NCBI RefSeq assembly: GCF_015767635.1 | Contig: NZ_CP065230.1 | Span: 3,224,001-3,288,000, forward strand | From: Halomonas sp. A40-4 | GTDB taxonomy: Bacteria; Pseudomonadota; Gammaproteobacteria; Pseudomonadales; Halomonadaceae | DNA: 64,000 nt | Direction: 5' to 3' | Shown: positions 15,810 to 24,884 of the stretch, in pieces | Numbering within the stretch: position 1 is the first letter of the stretch | Layout of the letters: each line of letters opens with the position of its first letter | Notes under the pieces: model-generated | Seen by the model: only the letters and a program-made list of their open reading frames with translations | The model's database searches: none | What the model was told of the DNA's origin: nothing | Made by a program: the position numbers and the translations under genes

Positions 15810-17234
15810 ATGCCTGCCCCCATTCACTCAGATCACTCAGCGCCGGGTAATCCACTCGCGGCGGCGGTGTGGGACGCTGACCGCCTCCATCGCTATGCGA
15901 GAAGCGGACCGCGCTATACATCCTACCCGACCGCGCTATCCTTTGACGCGGCGTTCACTGCCGACGAGTTTAGCGCGGCACTGCAACGCAGTAACGAAGC
16001 TCAACGACCACTATCACTGTATGTGCACGTCCCCTTCTGCCGCAAAGTCTGCTTTTACTGTGCGTGCAACAAGATCGCGACCAAAAACACCGCGCTCGCC
16101 GCGCCCTACCTCGCAAGGCTCGACACGGAAATGGCGCTGACAGCGCAGCATCTGGATACCCGACGCCCGGTTGAACAGCTCCACTGGGGCGGTGGCACAC
16201 CGACGTTTCTGACTCTCGATCAAATGAGCGAACTGGTGGATAAGCTGGATGCGCACTTCGGGCTTTCAGATGCCCCTGAGCGCGACTATGCCATCGAAAT
16301 CGACCCTCGCGAAGCCGATGTGCTGACGCTGCGTCATCTACAGTCACTGGGTTTCAATCGCTTGAGCCTGGGCGTACAAGACCTCGATCCACGGGTTCAA
16401 AAGGCGATCAATCGCCCCCAGCCGCGGGCGCTAACCGAAACGTTGATGGACGAAGCCCATCGACTGGGCTTCCGTTCGTTAAACCTCGACTTGATTTACG
16501 GCCTGCCCAGACAAACCCCAGACAGCTTTGCACAAACCCTTCGCCAGGTGATCGAGCTGAACCCCGCACGCCTGTCGGTCTTCAATTACGCCCATTTGCC
16601 CCAGCGCTTCCCTCCACAGCGACGGATCCTTGATGCCGAGCTACCCAGTCACAACGAAAAGCTGGCGATGCTGCGCATCACGATTGAATTGCTCACAACC
16701 GCCGGCTACGTGCATATCGGCATGGACCATTTTGCCCGCCCTGATGACAGCCTGGCCATCGCCCAGCGTCACGGTACGCTACAACGCAACTTTCAAGGTT
16801 ATTCCAGCCACGCCCAATGCGACCTTATCGGCCTTGGGGTCTCCGCCATTTCACGCCTGAATGACAGCTACGCACAAAACAAAAGCACGCTTGAGCACTA
16901 CGAGGCGGCGATTGACCAAGGGCAACTGGCCACACAACGCGGCATACGGCTATGTCGAGACGACCTGCTTCGCCGTGAAGCCATCGAGCGTTTAATGTGC
17001 GATATGCGGCTCGACTTGTCAGCGCTCAGTGAGCGCTGGCAGGTCGATGCGCAAGATTATTTTCAATCGGCCTTGAACGCCCTGGAGCAGGCGCAACACG
17101 ACGGCTTGATCGATATCCGCGGCAGTTTACTGGAGGTGACGCCTGTCGGACGCCTGTTAATACGCCACCTGGCCATGGCCTTTGATGCACGCTTGCTTTC
17201 TCAGACCGACAACCACTACTCGAATATTGTTTAG
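15810..17234 (+). CDS. hemN: Oxygen-independent coproporphyrinogen III oxidase
   Basis: 474-aa radical-SAM enzyme that decarboxylates coproporphyrinogen III to protoporphyrinogen IX without oxygen, in haem synthesis. C77, C81 and C84 form the CxxxCxxC motif (CRKVCFYC) for the 4Fe-4S cluster. HWGGGTPTFL and the C-terminal HemN domain are present, and the length is that of true HemN rather than the shorter HemW. The ATG at 15810 with TGGAG upstream is preferred over the longer open frame. It is followed 63 bases later by fnr. Confidence 0.95.
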   Translation: MPAPIHSDHSAPGNPLAAAVWDADRLHRYARSGPRYTSYPTALSFDAAFTADEFSAALQRSNEAQRPLSLYVHVPFCRKVCFYCACNKIATKNTALAAPYLARLDTEMALTAQHLDTRRPVEQLHWGGGTPTFLTLDQMSELVDKLDAHFGLSDAPERDYAIEIDPREADVLTLRHLQSLGFNRLSLGVQDLDPRVQKAINRPQPRALTETLMDEAHRLGFRSLNLDLIYGLPRQTPDSFAQTLRQVIELNPARLSVFNYAHLPQRFPPQRRILDAELPSHNEKLAMLRITIELLTTAGYVHIGMDHFARPDDSLAIAQRHGTLQRNFQGYSSHAQCDLIGLGVSAISRLNDSYAQNKSTLEHYEAAIDQGQLATQRGIRLCRDDLLRREAIERLMCDMRLDLSALSERWQVDAQDYFQSALNALEQAQHDGLIDIRGSLLEVTPVGRLLIRHLAMAFDARLLSQTDNHYSNIV

Positions 17235-17297
17235 CAGTTGTTATTCATGGGCACACGCTTCCATAATGAACATACGAATTCTCTTTTGGAGACTCTT

Positions 17298-18035
17298 ATG
17301 CTGGAAGCCCCGCAACGGCGGCGCGCCGTCCTGCACGAAGCACGCTGCCAGACCTGCAGCTTGAGTTCGCTGTGCCTGCCGCTGGCACTGGAGCTTGAGG
17401 ATATCGATCAATTTGACGCGATCATTCGGCGACGCGCCCCCCTCAAGAAAGGAGAGCATCTGTTTCATCAGGGGGATGCCTTCAACAGTGTCTATGCGGT
17501 GCGCTCTGGTAGCCTCAAGCAGGTCACCAGCGAAGGTGGCGGGCATGACCAACTGACCAACTTTTACCTGCCCAGTGAATTGGTGGGGCTTGATGCTATC
17601 GATGAGCCGCACTACCCCGGCAGCGTAATCGCCTTGGAAACCACCACTGTGTGTGAGATTCCCTTTGACCGCCTTGACCAACTGTCTGAGAAACTGCCCG
17701 AGTTACGCGGCCAGATATATCGCAGCATGAGCAAAGAACTGCGCAATGACCGGCGAATGATGCGTCTGCTATCGGGCAAGACCGCTGATCAGCGATTGGC
17801 AACCTTCCTGGTCACGCTTTCCGATCGCTTCCGTCGCCGGGGTTACTCGCCCTATAGCTTCCGTCTTTCCATGCCCAGGGCTGATATCGGCAACTACCTG
17901 GGCCTTGCCGTTGAGACCGTCAGCCGGATTGTCAGTCGCTTCCAGTCCCAGGACGTGGTCGCCATTTCCGGTCGTGAGGTAAACATTCTCGACATGGCGA
18001 AGCTTCAACGGCTCGCCGAAGAAGAGCCCGCTTAA
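17298..18035 (+). CDS. fnr: FNR/Anr oxygen-sensing transcription regulator
   Basis: 245-aa CRP/FNR-family regulator. C17, C20, C26 and C119 correspond to the four cysteines that hold the oxygen-sensitive 4Fe-4S cluster in E. coli FNR. A cyclic-nucleotide-like barrel follows, and a C-terminal helix-turn-helix whose recognition helix has E-xx-SR ([12 protein letters not shown]), the pattern that reads TTGAT half-sites. ATG at 17298 with TGGAG 6 bases upstream gives the normal FNR length; ATG 17247 and TTG 17238 are alternatives. The hemN box upstream is a likely target. In Pseudomonas this protein is called Anr. Confidence 0.94.
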   Translation: MLEAPQRRRAVLHEARCQTCSLSSLCLPLALELEDIDQFDAIIRRRAPLKKGEHLFHQGDAFNSVYAVRSGSLKQVTSEGGGHDQLTNFYLPSELVGLDAIDEPHYPGSVIALETTTVCEIPFDRLDQLSEKLPELRGQIYRSMSKELRNDRRMMRLLSGKTADQRLATFLVTLSDRFRRRGYSPYSFRLSMPRADIGNYLGLAVETVSRIVSRFQSQDVVAISGREVNILDMAKLQRLAEEEPA

Positions 18036-18955
18036 CCGACGTTGAGCGCCTGAATACGCCCCGCCCTCAATTCCGCCTGCTTGGCCTCCAGCCCGGCAAA
18101 GTCGAACAGGTCGCGGTCGGCCAGCTGTGAAGGCGCGACGTTGGTGACGGCCTTGAACATGCTTTCCAGGCGGCCAGGGTGTTTCTTGTTCCATTCGGCC
18201 AACATTTCCTTGACCACCTGGCGCTGCATATTGGGCTGGGAGCCGCACAGGTTGCAGGGGATAATGGGAAACGCCATCAAACGCGCGTACTCGGCAATAT
18301 CCGCTTCTTTGCAGTAGGCCAGCGGCCGGATGACGATATTCTTGCCATCGTCGGAGAGCAGCTTGGGCGGCATTGATTTCAAACTGCCACCGAAAAACAT
18401 GTTCAAAAACAGCGTTTCCAGGATATCTTCCCGGTGATGCCCCAGGGCGATCTTGGTCGCACCGATTTCCTCGGCAAAGCCATACAGCGACCCGCGCCGC
18501 AAGCGCGAACACAGCGCGCAAGTGGTTTTTCCTTCGGGGGTTTTCTCCTTCACCACCGAATAGGTATCACGTTCCAGAATGTGGTAGTCCACACCGCGTT
18601 GCTCGAGATAGGTCGGCAGCACATGCTCGGGAAACCCCGGCTGTTTCTGGTCCATGTTGACGGCTATCAGCGAGAAGTTGACCGGTGCGTTGCGCTGCAG
18701 GCTGAGCAGCATTTCCAGCATGGTATAGCTATCCTTGCCACCGCTCAGGCACACCATGACGCGGTCACCTTCGTCGATCATGCGATAGTCGATAATCGCA
18801 TTGCCCGCTTCACGGCGGAGCCGCTTTTGCAGCTTATTGAACTCGCGTTTTTGTCTGACATCTTGGGACTCCGAAGTGTCAGCCGCTTCGGATAAGCTGG
18901 ATGTCGCGTCGGCAGTCGCCAACGCTGGGTCAAAATGAACAGGATCATGTTGCAT
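18032..18955 (-). CDS. ttcA: tRNA 2-thiocytidine synthetase TtcA
   Basis: 307-aa ATP-dependent enzyme that thiolates cytidine 32 in tRNA. A PP-loop ([13 protein letters not shown]) lies near residue 70 and two CxxC motifs ([18 protein letters not shown]) serve cluster binding. Its 3' end overlaps the fnr 3' end by 4 bases in convergent orientation. ttcA also lies close to fnr in E. coli, which supports both assignments. Confidence 0.96.
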   Translation of the reverse strand: MQHDPVHFDPALATADATSSLSEAADTSESQDVRQKREFNKLQKRLRREAGNAIIDYRMIDEGDRVMVCLSGGKDSYTMLEMLLSLQRNAPVNFSLIAVNMDQKQPGFPEHVLPTYLEQRGVDYHILERDTYSVVKEKTPEGKTTCALCSRLRRGSLYGFAEEIGATKIALGHHREDILETLFLNMFFGGSLKSMPPKLLSDDGKNIVIRPLAYCKEADIAEYARLMAFPIIPCNLCGSQPNMQRQVVKEMLAEWNKKHPGRLESMFKAVTNVAPSQLADRDLFDFAGLEAKQAELRAGRIQALNVG

Positions 18956-19032
18956 GGTAATAGCACTGCCGATGGTAAGAGAAGCAGCCGTTATTCTAGC
19001 AACTCACAGCGCAATGACCCAATCGCAGGCCG

Positions 19033-19674
19033 CTATGAAACAGTATCTACCTCGTTACGCTGCAGACGAAGGTACAAGAGCGCGCTGGCTGTGGCGTCTT
19101 CCAGTGCCCGCTGAGGCGTCTTACTGGGCACTTGCCAGCAGTCAAGCGCACGCGCCAGCTCGGCCGCGTGTTCCGCCTGGGGATGTAGACGACGCAGATG
19201 GCGCTGATGCAGCTTGGTAACATCCACCCGGGCATTGGGCAGGCCAAACCCCAAATGATGGCGAAGCGCCTGCTCAAGCGGGGCGAGACGCTGGTCGAGT
19301 TGCCAGCCAATGATTGGCCGATTGCCGATAAACTCAACCAGCGAGCGCAGGCTTTCAATGTTCAACGGTTTGGTCGCCTCGACGCTATACAGCAGTTGAT
19401 GGCGCCGCTCGGCGGCATCACTTCCGCACGCGTCTTCAATGAGCGCTGCCACCCAGGCACGACTGGTCAGCACCTGATGCTGGCGCAGTGTGACCGCTGC
19501 TACGCTCATGACGCCATGGTGAGCAAAGCATGCCAATGCCACCAGCTCATTGCCCAGGTAGGGCTGGAAGAGCCATGCGTAGGGAGAAGCTGCATAACGG
19601 CGGCGCTCGCTTCCTCTGCGCAGCATGCCGCCAAGCCAAGCGAAAGGGGCGTCCAGATAGTGTCGGCTGATCAC
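19033..19674 (-). CDS. DnaQ-fold (exonuclease-like) protein lacking catalytic residues
   Basis: 213-aa protein. Its position after a cNMP/CBS/DUF294 gene and several fold landmarks match the 3'-5' exonuclease usually found there: RPIIGWQLDQRLAPLEQAL corresponds to the second exonuclease motif, and PQRALEDATASALLYLRL to the third. The first motif (usually D-x-E-T-T-G) reads ELVALACFAHHGV with both acids missing, and the histidine of the third motif is Q. It is probably not an active nuclease. It starts with GTG overlapping the upstream stop (GTGA), with TGGAG before it, so the pair is translationally coupled. Confidence 0.7.
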   Translation of the reverse strand: MISRHYLDAPFAWLGGMLRRGSERRRYAASPYAWLFQPYLGNELVALACFAHHGVMSVAAVTLRQHQVLTSRAWVAALIEDACGSDAAERRHQLLYSVEATKPLNIESLRSLVEFIGNRPIIGWQLDQRLAPLEQALRHHLGFGLPNARVDVTKLHQRHLRRLHPQAEHAAELARALDCWQVPSKTPQRALEDATASALLYLRLQRNEVDTVS

Positions 19675-21500
19675 GAATACTCCAAATGGTAACGATGCGA
19701 GAGACGCTGCTTGAAATCCTTGACGATATGCAGCGCTTCGCGCAGTAGATCGCGCTCCAACGACGATAATTCCTGCACCACGACGCGGTTGGATCGCTCC
19801 TGTTGGTCACCGGAGCCGTCGTTGGTAATGTCGTCCAGTTGCTGTTTGAGCCGCAACTCGCTAAACAGCGCCAGGGCTTCGCCAAGGTCATCGGCAAAAC
19901 GACGGTTGAGTCGCCCGTCCTCTGCCAGTGCATCCAGACGCTCAAATGTCGAGGTGGCATGAATACGCCGTTCAAGCGCCAGTGTGCGAACACCATGAAC
20001 AATGGGAAAAATGCCGCCTTTCTTGATATCGATACCGTGCTGGGGCTTCTTTAGCGAACCGAACAGCGTCAGCGGCGTGGAAAAGCGCAGCGCGGTGCGG
20101 GCGAAGTAAGACAGCAGCAACTCATCCCTCGAGCAGCGCTCGAACAGCTCTTCGCGCACGCTTTCCAGCAGGCTCGGATTGCCCGCCACGCCGTGGGAAT
20201 CAAGCATGATGGCAAGTTTCATCAGACTGTCGCCGTCCCGCGCGCTGGCCCAGCGTGCAATGCGCCCTTTCCATTCACTCACCGTGGCGACCCAGTCCGG
20301 GTTCGACACCATGATATTGCCCGGGCACGGCGGATACCCCAGCTCGATCAGGGTCGAGGTAAGCCGTTGCATGTCGTCGTGCACCGCGGTCCAGTCTGCA
20401 TCATCGGCCAGAATCAGCCCATTATCCTGATCGGTCTTGAGAATTTGCTCGCCGCGCCCCTCACTGCCCATGACCATCATGCAGCTGTCTTGGTGGTGCG
20501 CCGCATCAATCGTGAACTCCCAGGCCTTGCTCATGATGCGACCGTTCAGTGCCGCCAGCAGATCCATCGCAAAACGCAGCTTCACACCCTGGGCCATCAG
20601 CGCGCTGACCAATTCGGGCGTGCGGTGGCTGGCAGTTGCCAACTCGGTCAAGTCATGGGCCTGTTCAACCTGGAGACTGACCACATAACTGCGACTGGAG
20701 AAATAACTCAGCACATCGGTCAACTCGACGACGCCGACGACCTGTTTATCGTCCACCACCACGACACGCGTAACCTTGTGACGCGTCATGCTGACCAGCG
20801 CTTCAAACAAGTATTGATCGGACTTCACCGTCACCAGGGTATATTGGGCGATATCGGCAAGCGCCGTGGTCACCGGGCGCTGCGACAGCACAATGGCATT
20901 GAGCAGGTCGGTCTTGGTCACCATACCCGTCTGGCTGGAGGCATCGACCAGCAAACTGTCGGCATGGCTGTCGCTGAGCGTGCGCACGGCCTTGTCGATA
21001 TCCGCGTTGGCAGGCAGAAGAAGCGGTGCGCGCATGCATTCGCTGACGCGGGCCAGCATGAAGCCCGCCATTGTCACGCCGCCTTCGGCGCGCTTTTCGG
21101 TCAACAGGCGAGCTTTATGGGCCAGTGACTGGCGGAAGAACTGGCTAAACTCGGGGTACTTCTGACACAGCGTCTTGAATAACGCTTTGGGCATCAGGTA
21201 ACAAAGGCATTCCTGCTCCGCTTGAAAGCGGTAGCGGCTTTTACCGTTCAATATACTGATTGCGCCAAATAAGTCGCCTGCCGTGTAGTGCCCGATACGT
21301 GACATGGACGATGGCAAGGTAGGGTCCAGTTCAGCGACCTCCCCCCTGTGGATCAAATAGACGTACTCGCCAGTCTGGCCTGTCTCGACAATAATATCGT
21401 GGCGTTCAAAATAGGCGAGGTCCATGCCACGACGCACGTGATCCTTGCCCTCGTCATCCAGCAGTGAAAACGGGGGCTGGGAAAGGTCTACATCTACCAT
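19671..21500 (-). CDS. cNMP-binding/CBS/DUF294 nucleotidyltransferase-like signalling protein
   Basis: 609-aa cytoplasmic multidomain protein. A cyclic-nucleotide-binding barrel occupies about residues 10-125 (GEYVYLIHRGEVAEL, GDLFGAISILNGKSRYRF), a CBS pair about 150-275, and a DUF294 nucleotidyltransferase-like domain about 300-430 (MGSEGRGEQILKTDQDNGLIL, with the G-S and D-x-D pattern). A helical DUF294 C-terminal domain ends the protein. Such proteins are linked to nucleotide-sensing regulation, often paired with a DnaQ-like gene and near acetate transport/CrbS genes, as here. ATG at 21500 is chosen because GAGG is 8 bases upstream; ATG 21506 is possible. Confidence 0.88.
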   Translation of the reverse strand: MVDVDLSQPPFSLLDDEGKDHVRRGMDLAYFERHDIIVETGQTGEYVYLIHRGEVAELDPTLPSSMSRIGHYTAGDLFGAISILNGKSRYRFQAEQECLCYLMPKALFKTLCQKYPEFSQFFRQSLAHKARLLTEKRAEGGVTMAGFMLARVSECMRAPLLLPANADIDKAVRTLSDSHADSLLVDASSQTGMVTKTDLLNAIVLSQRPVTTALADIAQYTLVTVKSDQYLFEALVSMTRHKVTRVVVVDDKQVVGVVELTDVLSYFSSRSYVVSLQVEQAHDLTELATASHRTPELVSALMAQGVKLRFAMDLLAALNGRIMSKAWEFTIDAAHHQDSCMMVMGSEGRGEQILKTDQDNGLILADDADWTAVHDDMQRLTSTLIELGYPPCPGNIMVSNPDWVATVSEWKGRIARWASARDGDSLMKLAIMLDSHGVAGNPSLLESVREELFERCSRDELLLSYFARTALRFSTPLTLFGSLKKPQHGIDIKKGGIFPIVHGVRTLALERRIHATSTFERLDALAEDGRLNRRFADDLGEALALFSELRLKQQLDDITNDGSGDQQERSNRVVVQELSSLERDLLREALHIVKDFKQRLSHRYHLEYS

Positions 21501-22093
21501 GGGCATGACCTCATTAGAATAATGCGGAGTCAGATAACCTGACGGTCTCAACTACATCTCACAACCACTCTTCTCAACCAGTCTCTCAACTACTACTTTG
21601 GGTTATTGCGCTAATGTCTAATGCGCTTTATTTACGTTGTCGGCATGTCACTGACAAAACAAATCGTCCCTTTTAGACTTATTAAAAAAGAGGGCTTTCC
21701 ATCTTCTGAACATAGCAAACATCGCCCTATACTCCCCACCTAGACCATCGTCCCATGCAGCTAATAAAACTTTGCACGATAGCGTCAAAAACCCACAAAA
21801 AGGCTCATTTTCAACTGATTGGATACCTTTTGTTCACCACCAAAGTTTATTGATACCAAAGTCTGGGATTTAATTTTTGCATTTATTGCCCAGTATTGTC
21901 AGTGAGTCATGCAGGGTAATCGCACGTCGTTGCACCACTCAAAGTCCTTCTTAGCCAAGTGACGTGTTAACGAACAGCTGATTCATGACATCACAAAAAG
22001 CGAGTGGATCTAAAACGTGCGATTGACCTGGTGGGTCAACCGCTATTCCGAGTGAACTTTCCAACCTAAAAAACACTAGTGGAGAGCAACACA
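21501..22093. other. 593-base intergenic region, divergent regulatory region of the acetate symporter
   Basis: No gene is seen. The region separates the divergent CBS gene and symporter operon and is AT-richer than its surroundings. It contains a direct repeat ACCAAAGT at 21839-21846 and 21855-21862 (16 bases apart), an inverted repeat at 22023-22039, and the ribosome site GGAGAG near 22082-22087. Its size and the neighbouring CrbSR genes suggest complex control of acetate uptake. Confidence 0.6.
22023..22039. promoter_or_regulatory. Inverted repeat upstream of the symporter operon
   Basis: TTGACC-TGGTG-GGTCAA has perfect 6-bp arms and a 5-base centre. It ends 54 bases before the small-subunit start. 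It could be an operator. It could also be partly a -35 region (TTGACC), although no good -10 box was found at 17 bases. Confidence 0.35.
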
Positions 22094-22354
22094 ATGGCAG
22101 ACGACAAATCCAATGCTGCTGAATACTGGAAAGCCAACGTCCGTACCATTATTGGATGCTTGGCTGTCTGGGCATTCGTCTCATACGGCTGCGCTATTCT
22201 CTTTCGCCCGCTACTGGCCTCAATCCCTGTCGGTGGGACCGACCTGGGCTTCTGGTTTGCTCAGCAAGGGTCAATTCTCACCTTCATCGCCTTGATCTTT
22301 TTCTATGCCTGGAAAATGAACAAGCTCGACGAAAAATTTGGCCTAGGGGAGTAA
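22094..22354 (+). CDS. Sodium/solute symporter small subunit (DUF4212)
   Basis: 86-aa membrane protein with two hydrophobic helices and the DUF4212 pattern (YWKANVRTIIGCLAVWAFVS, then LGFWFAQQGSILTFIALIFF). This family is always encoded next to a large sodium/solute symporter subunit, as here, six bases before it. The small subunit is required for or stabilises the carrier in related systems (family knowledge). ATG at 22094 with GGAGAG 7 bases upstream is preferred to a GTG at 22079. Confidence 0.9.
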   Translation: MADDKSNAAEYWKANVRTIIGCLAVWAFVSYGCAILFRPLLASIPVGGTDLGFWFAQQGSILTFIALIFFYAWKMNKLDEKFGLGE

Positions 22355-22360
22355 GCCGGT

Positions 22361-24157
22361 ATGAGCCAATTTGCAATCAACCTGCTCTTCGTAGGTGCCT
22401 CCTTTGCCTTGTATATAGGCATTGCGATCTGGGCACGTGCGGGATCGACAAAAGACTTCTATGTCGCTGGCGGCGGCGTCCACCCGATCACCAACGGGAT
22501 GGCAACCGCCGCGGACTGGATGTCAGCGGCATCTTTCATTTCAATGGCGGGTCTTCTGGCCTCTGGTGGCTACGCCAACTCTACCTTCCTGATGGGCTGG
22601 ACTGGCGGCTACGTCATTCTCGCCATGCTGCTTGCGCCCTACCTGCGTAAGTTCGGCAAGTTTACCGTTCCCGACTTTATCGGTGACCGCTTCTACAGCA
22701 ACACGGCCCGTCTGGTAGCGGTTATCTGTTTGATCGTGGCTTCGGTGACTTACGTTATCGGTCAGATGACCGGTGCGGGTGTGGCGTTCTCTCGCTTCCT
22801 CGAAGTGCCCAACACCGCCGGCATCTGGATTGCGGCAGCGATCGTATTCCTGTACGCCGTTTTCGGTGGCATGAAGGGCATCACCTATACCCAGGTCGCG
22901 CAGTATGTCGTCCTGATCATTGCCTATACCATCCCGGCGGTATTCATTGCCATGCAGCTGACAGGCAACCCCATCCCGATGTTTGGCATGTTCAGCACGC
23001 ATACTGAATCGGGTCTTCCGCTGCTGGAGAAACTCGATGACGTAGTGAACGCGCTGGGTTTCCGGGACTACACGGCTGACGTCGACAACAAGCTCAACAT
23101 GGTGCTGTTTACCCTGTCGCTGATGGTCGGTACCGCGGGCCTGCCCCACGTCATCATTCGCTTCTTCACCGTACCGAAGGTCGCTGACGCACGCTGGTCA
23201 GCCGGCTGGGCGTTGGTGTTCATCGCGCTACTTTACCTCACCGCACCGGCGGTTGGTTCCATGGCGCGCTTAAACCTCGCCACGACGATCTACCCGGAAA
23301 TGGCAGGGCAAGTAGAAGACTATGACGCCGCTGCGGAACAGGCACTTGTCTACGAGGATCGCCCTGGCTGGATCCGCACCTGGGAAGAAACCGGCCTCAT
23401 CAACTTTGACGACAAGAACAATGATGGTCGCATTCAGGTCTACAACGACAGCAATGAAGAATATGCCGAAATTGCTGAGTCACGTGGCTGGGAAGGGAGC
23501 GAGCTGACCGTCAATAACGATATTCTTGTACTCGCTAACCCCGAAATTGCCAACCTACCCGGCTGGGTCATTGGCTTGATTGCAGCAGGCGGTATCGCCG
23601 CGGCGCTGTCGACGGCAGCCGGTCTTCTGCTTGCGATCTCGTCGGCCATCAGCCACGATTTGATCAAGACCATGATCAATCCCAAAATCACCGAGAAAGG
23701 TGAAATGTTGGCCGCCCGTATTTCCATGGCGGGTGCCATCCTGGTAGCAACGTACCTTGGCCTTAACCCACCCGGGTTTGCCGCGCAAACAGTGGCTCTG
23801 GCCTTCGGTATCGCGGGTGCCTCGCTGTTCCCCGCGTTGATGATGGGTATCTTCTCCAAGAAGATGAACAACTCAGGCGCCGTTGCCGGTATGCTGGCTG
23901 GTCTGGGCTGCACCCTGCTGTACATCTTCACCTACCTGGGCTGGCTGTTCATCCCCGACACCAACATGCTGGCCAACACCCAGGAAAACTGGCTGTTCGG
24001 CATTTCGCCGCTGTCCTTCGGTGCGGTCGGCGCAATGATCAACTTCGCCGTGGCCTTCCTGGTCTGCAAGGTGACCAACGAGCCTCCGCAGGAGATTCAG
24101 GACCTGGTCGAAAGCGTTCGCTACCCGAAAGGCGCTGGCGTTGCCGTTGACCATTAA
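22361..24157 (+). CDS. Sodium/solute symporter large subunit, probable acetate carrier
   Basis: 598-aa SSS-family carrier of the type paired with DUF4212 proteins. ATAADWMSAASFISMAGLL near residue 48 and the GGMKGITYTQVAQYVV helix are typical of ActP-like symporters. Residues about 310-385 form a hydrophilic insertion between helices that contains an EF-hand-like loop (DKNNDGRIQVYN, 23411-23446). The operon ends in a strong terminator. Acetate is the inferred substrate because crbS, crbR and acs lie downstream; other short carboxylates are possible. Confidence 0.88.
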   Translation: MSQFAINLLFVGASFALYIGIAIWARAGSTKDFYVAGGGVHPITNGMATAADWMSAASFISMAGLLASGGYANSTFLMGWTGGYVILAMLLAPYLRKFGKFTVPDFIGDRFYSNTARLVAVICLIVASVTYVIGQMTGAGVAFSRFLEVPNTAGIWIAAAIVFLYAVFGGMKGITYTQVAQYVVLIIAYTIPAVFIAMQLTGNPIPMFGMFSTHTESGLPLLEKLDDVVNALGFRDYTADVDNKLNMVLFTLSLMVGTAGLPHVIIRFFTVPKVADARWSAGWALVFIALLYLTAPAVGSMARLNLATTIYPEMAGQVEDYDAAAEQALVYEDRPGWIRTWEETGLINFDDKNNDGRIQVYNDSNEEYAEIAESRGWEGSELTVNNDILVLANPEIANLPGWVIGLIAAGGIAAALSTAAGLLLAISSAISHDLIKTMINPKITEKGEMLAARISMAGAILVATYLGLNPPGFAAQTVALAFGIAGASLFPALMMGIFSKKMNNSGAVAGMLAGLGCTLLYIFTYLGWLFIPDTNMLANTQENWLFGISPLSFGAVGAMINFAVAFLVCKVTNEPPQEIQDLVESVRYPKGAGVAVDH

Positions 24158-24212
24158 GTCATAATCATCCCTTACCTGCCGACCCAAGGGTCGCAGGCTG
24201 TGGAATCGACCC

Positions 24213-24250
24213 GCCATCGGGCTTCCTCCGGGAGGCCCGATGGCTTTTTA
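24213..24250 (+). terminator. Rho-independent terminator of the symporter operon
   Basis: GCCATCGGGC (24213-24222) pairs perfectly with GCCCGATGGC (24235-24244), the loop itself can pair (CCTCC/GGAGG), and TTTTTA follows. Confidence 0.9.
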
Positions 24251-24262
24251 GAAGGACGTATT

Positions 24263-24778
24263 ATGATTTGGCATCTGATTGCCGCCATATTTGCAGGCTT
24301 GGCAGCGGCAGGGGTTGGCTTATTACTGCGCACGCTCAGCGGTAAGCGATTACCCAAATGGATTGTGCCCGTTTGCGGGGGGCTGGGTATGATCAGCTAC
24401 CAGATCCATATGGAATATTCGTGGTTTGAGCATAAGCAGCAGCAGCTTCCCGACACCGCTGAGGTGATTTCCAGCGATACAAGTCAACAGGTCTGGCGGC
24501 CGTGGACGTTCATCTTTCCAGTGACGACCAAATTCAGCGTCGTCGACAGCGAGAACATTCAACTGGGTACCAGCGACGATGCGCGAGTGGCACAATTTAT
24601 TCTTTATCAGTTCGAACGCCACTACACCGATGTGATTACCCACCATCCGTATGTACTCAATTGCGATAGCCGTGAACTGATTCCTCTCGAACCGGAAACC
24701 CGGGAGCCGCAAATCGATCGGATGCGTACGCTGCGCGATACTTCCCCGCTACTGAACAATGTATGCGATAACGCATAG
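24263..24778 (+). CDS. Hypothetical membrane protein
   Basis: 171-aa protein not recognised as a named family. The ATG at 24263 is preceded by GAAGGA. Residues 1-25 and about 33-50 are hydrophobic, giving one or two membrane helices. The remaining 120 residues are soluble and predicted to lie on one side of the membrane. They include VWRPWTFIFPVTTKFSVVD and the VCDNA end. The gene sits alone between the symporter terminator and crbS, so it may be a separate unit or lead into crbS. No function is proposed. Confidence 0.7.
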   Translation: MIWHLIAAIFAGLAAAGVGLLLRTLSGKRLPKWIVPVCGGLGMISYQIHMEYSWFEHKQQQLPDTAEVISSDTSQQVWRPWTFIFPVTTKFSVVDSENIQLGTSDDARVAQFILYQFERHYTDVITHHPYVLNCDSRELIPLEPETREPQIDRMRTLRDTSPLLNNVCDNA

Positions 24779-24884
24779 TCACCCCTATCCCACGCCTGAC
24801 GACAAATCTTATTTCGCCTAGAATGGTTCGCCTGACGAGTAGGTTCCAATGGCTTGAACGATAGGCATAAGGCGGGAGACAGCT

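Noticed and set aside
20193-21128. Plus-strand open frame of 311 codons across the cNMP/CBS gene
   Set aside because: Antisense shadow of conserved domains; His/Arg/Gln-rich protein without family features.
21839-21862. Direct repeat ACCAAAGT as a shared CrbR site
   Set aside because: The same motif was not found in the upstream region of acs (31798-31978), so a common CrbR site cannot be claimed.
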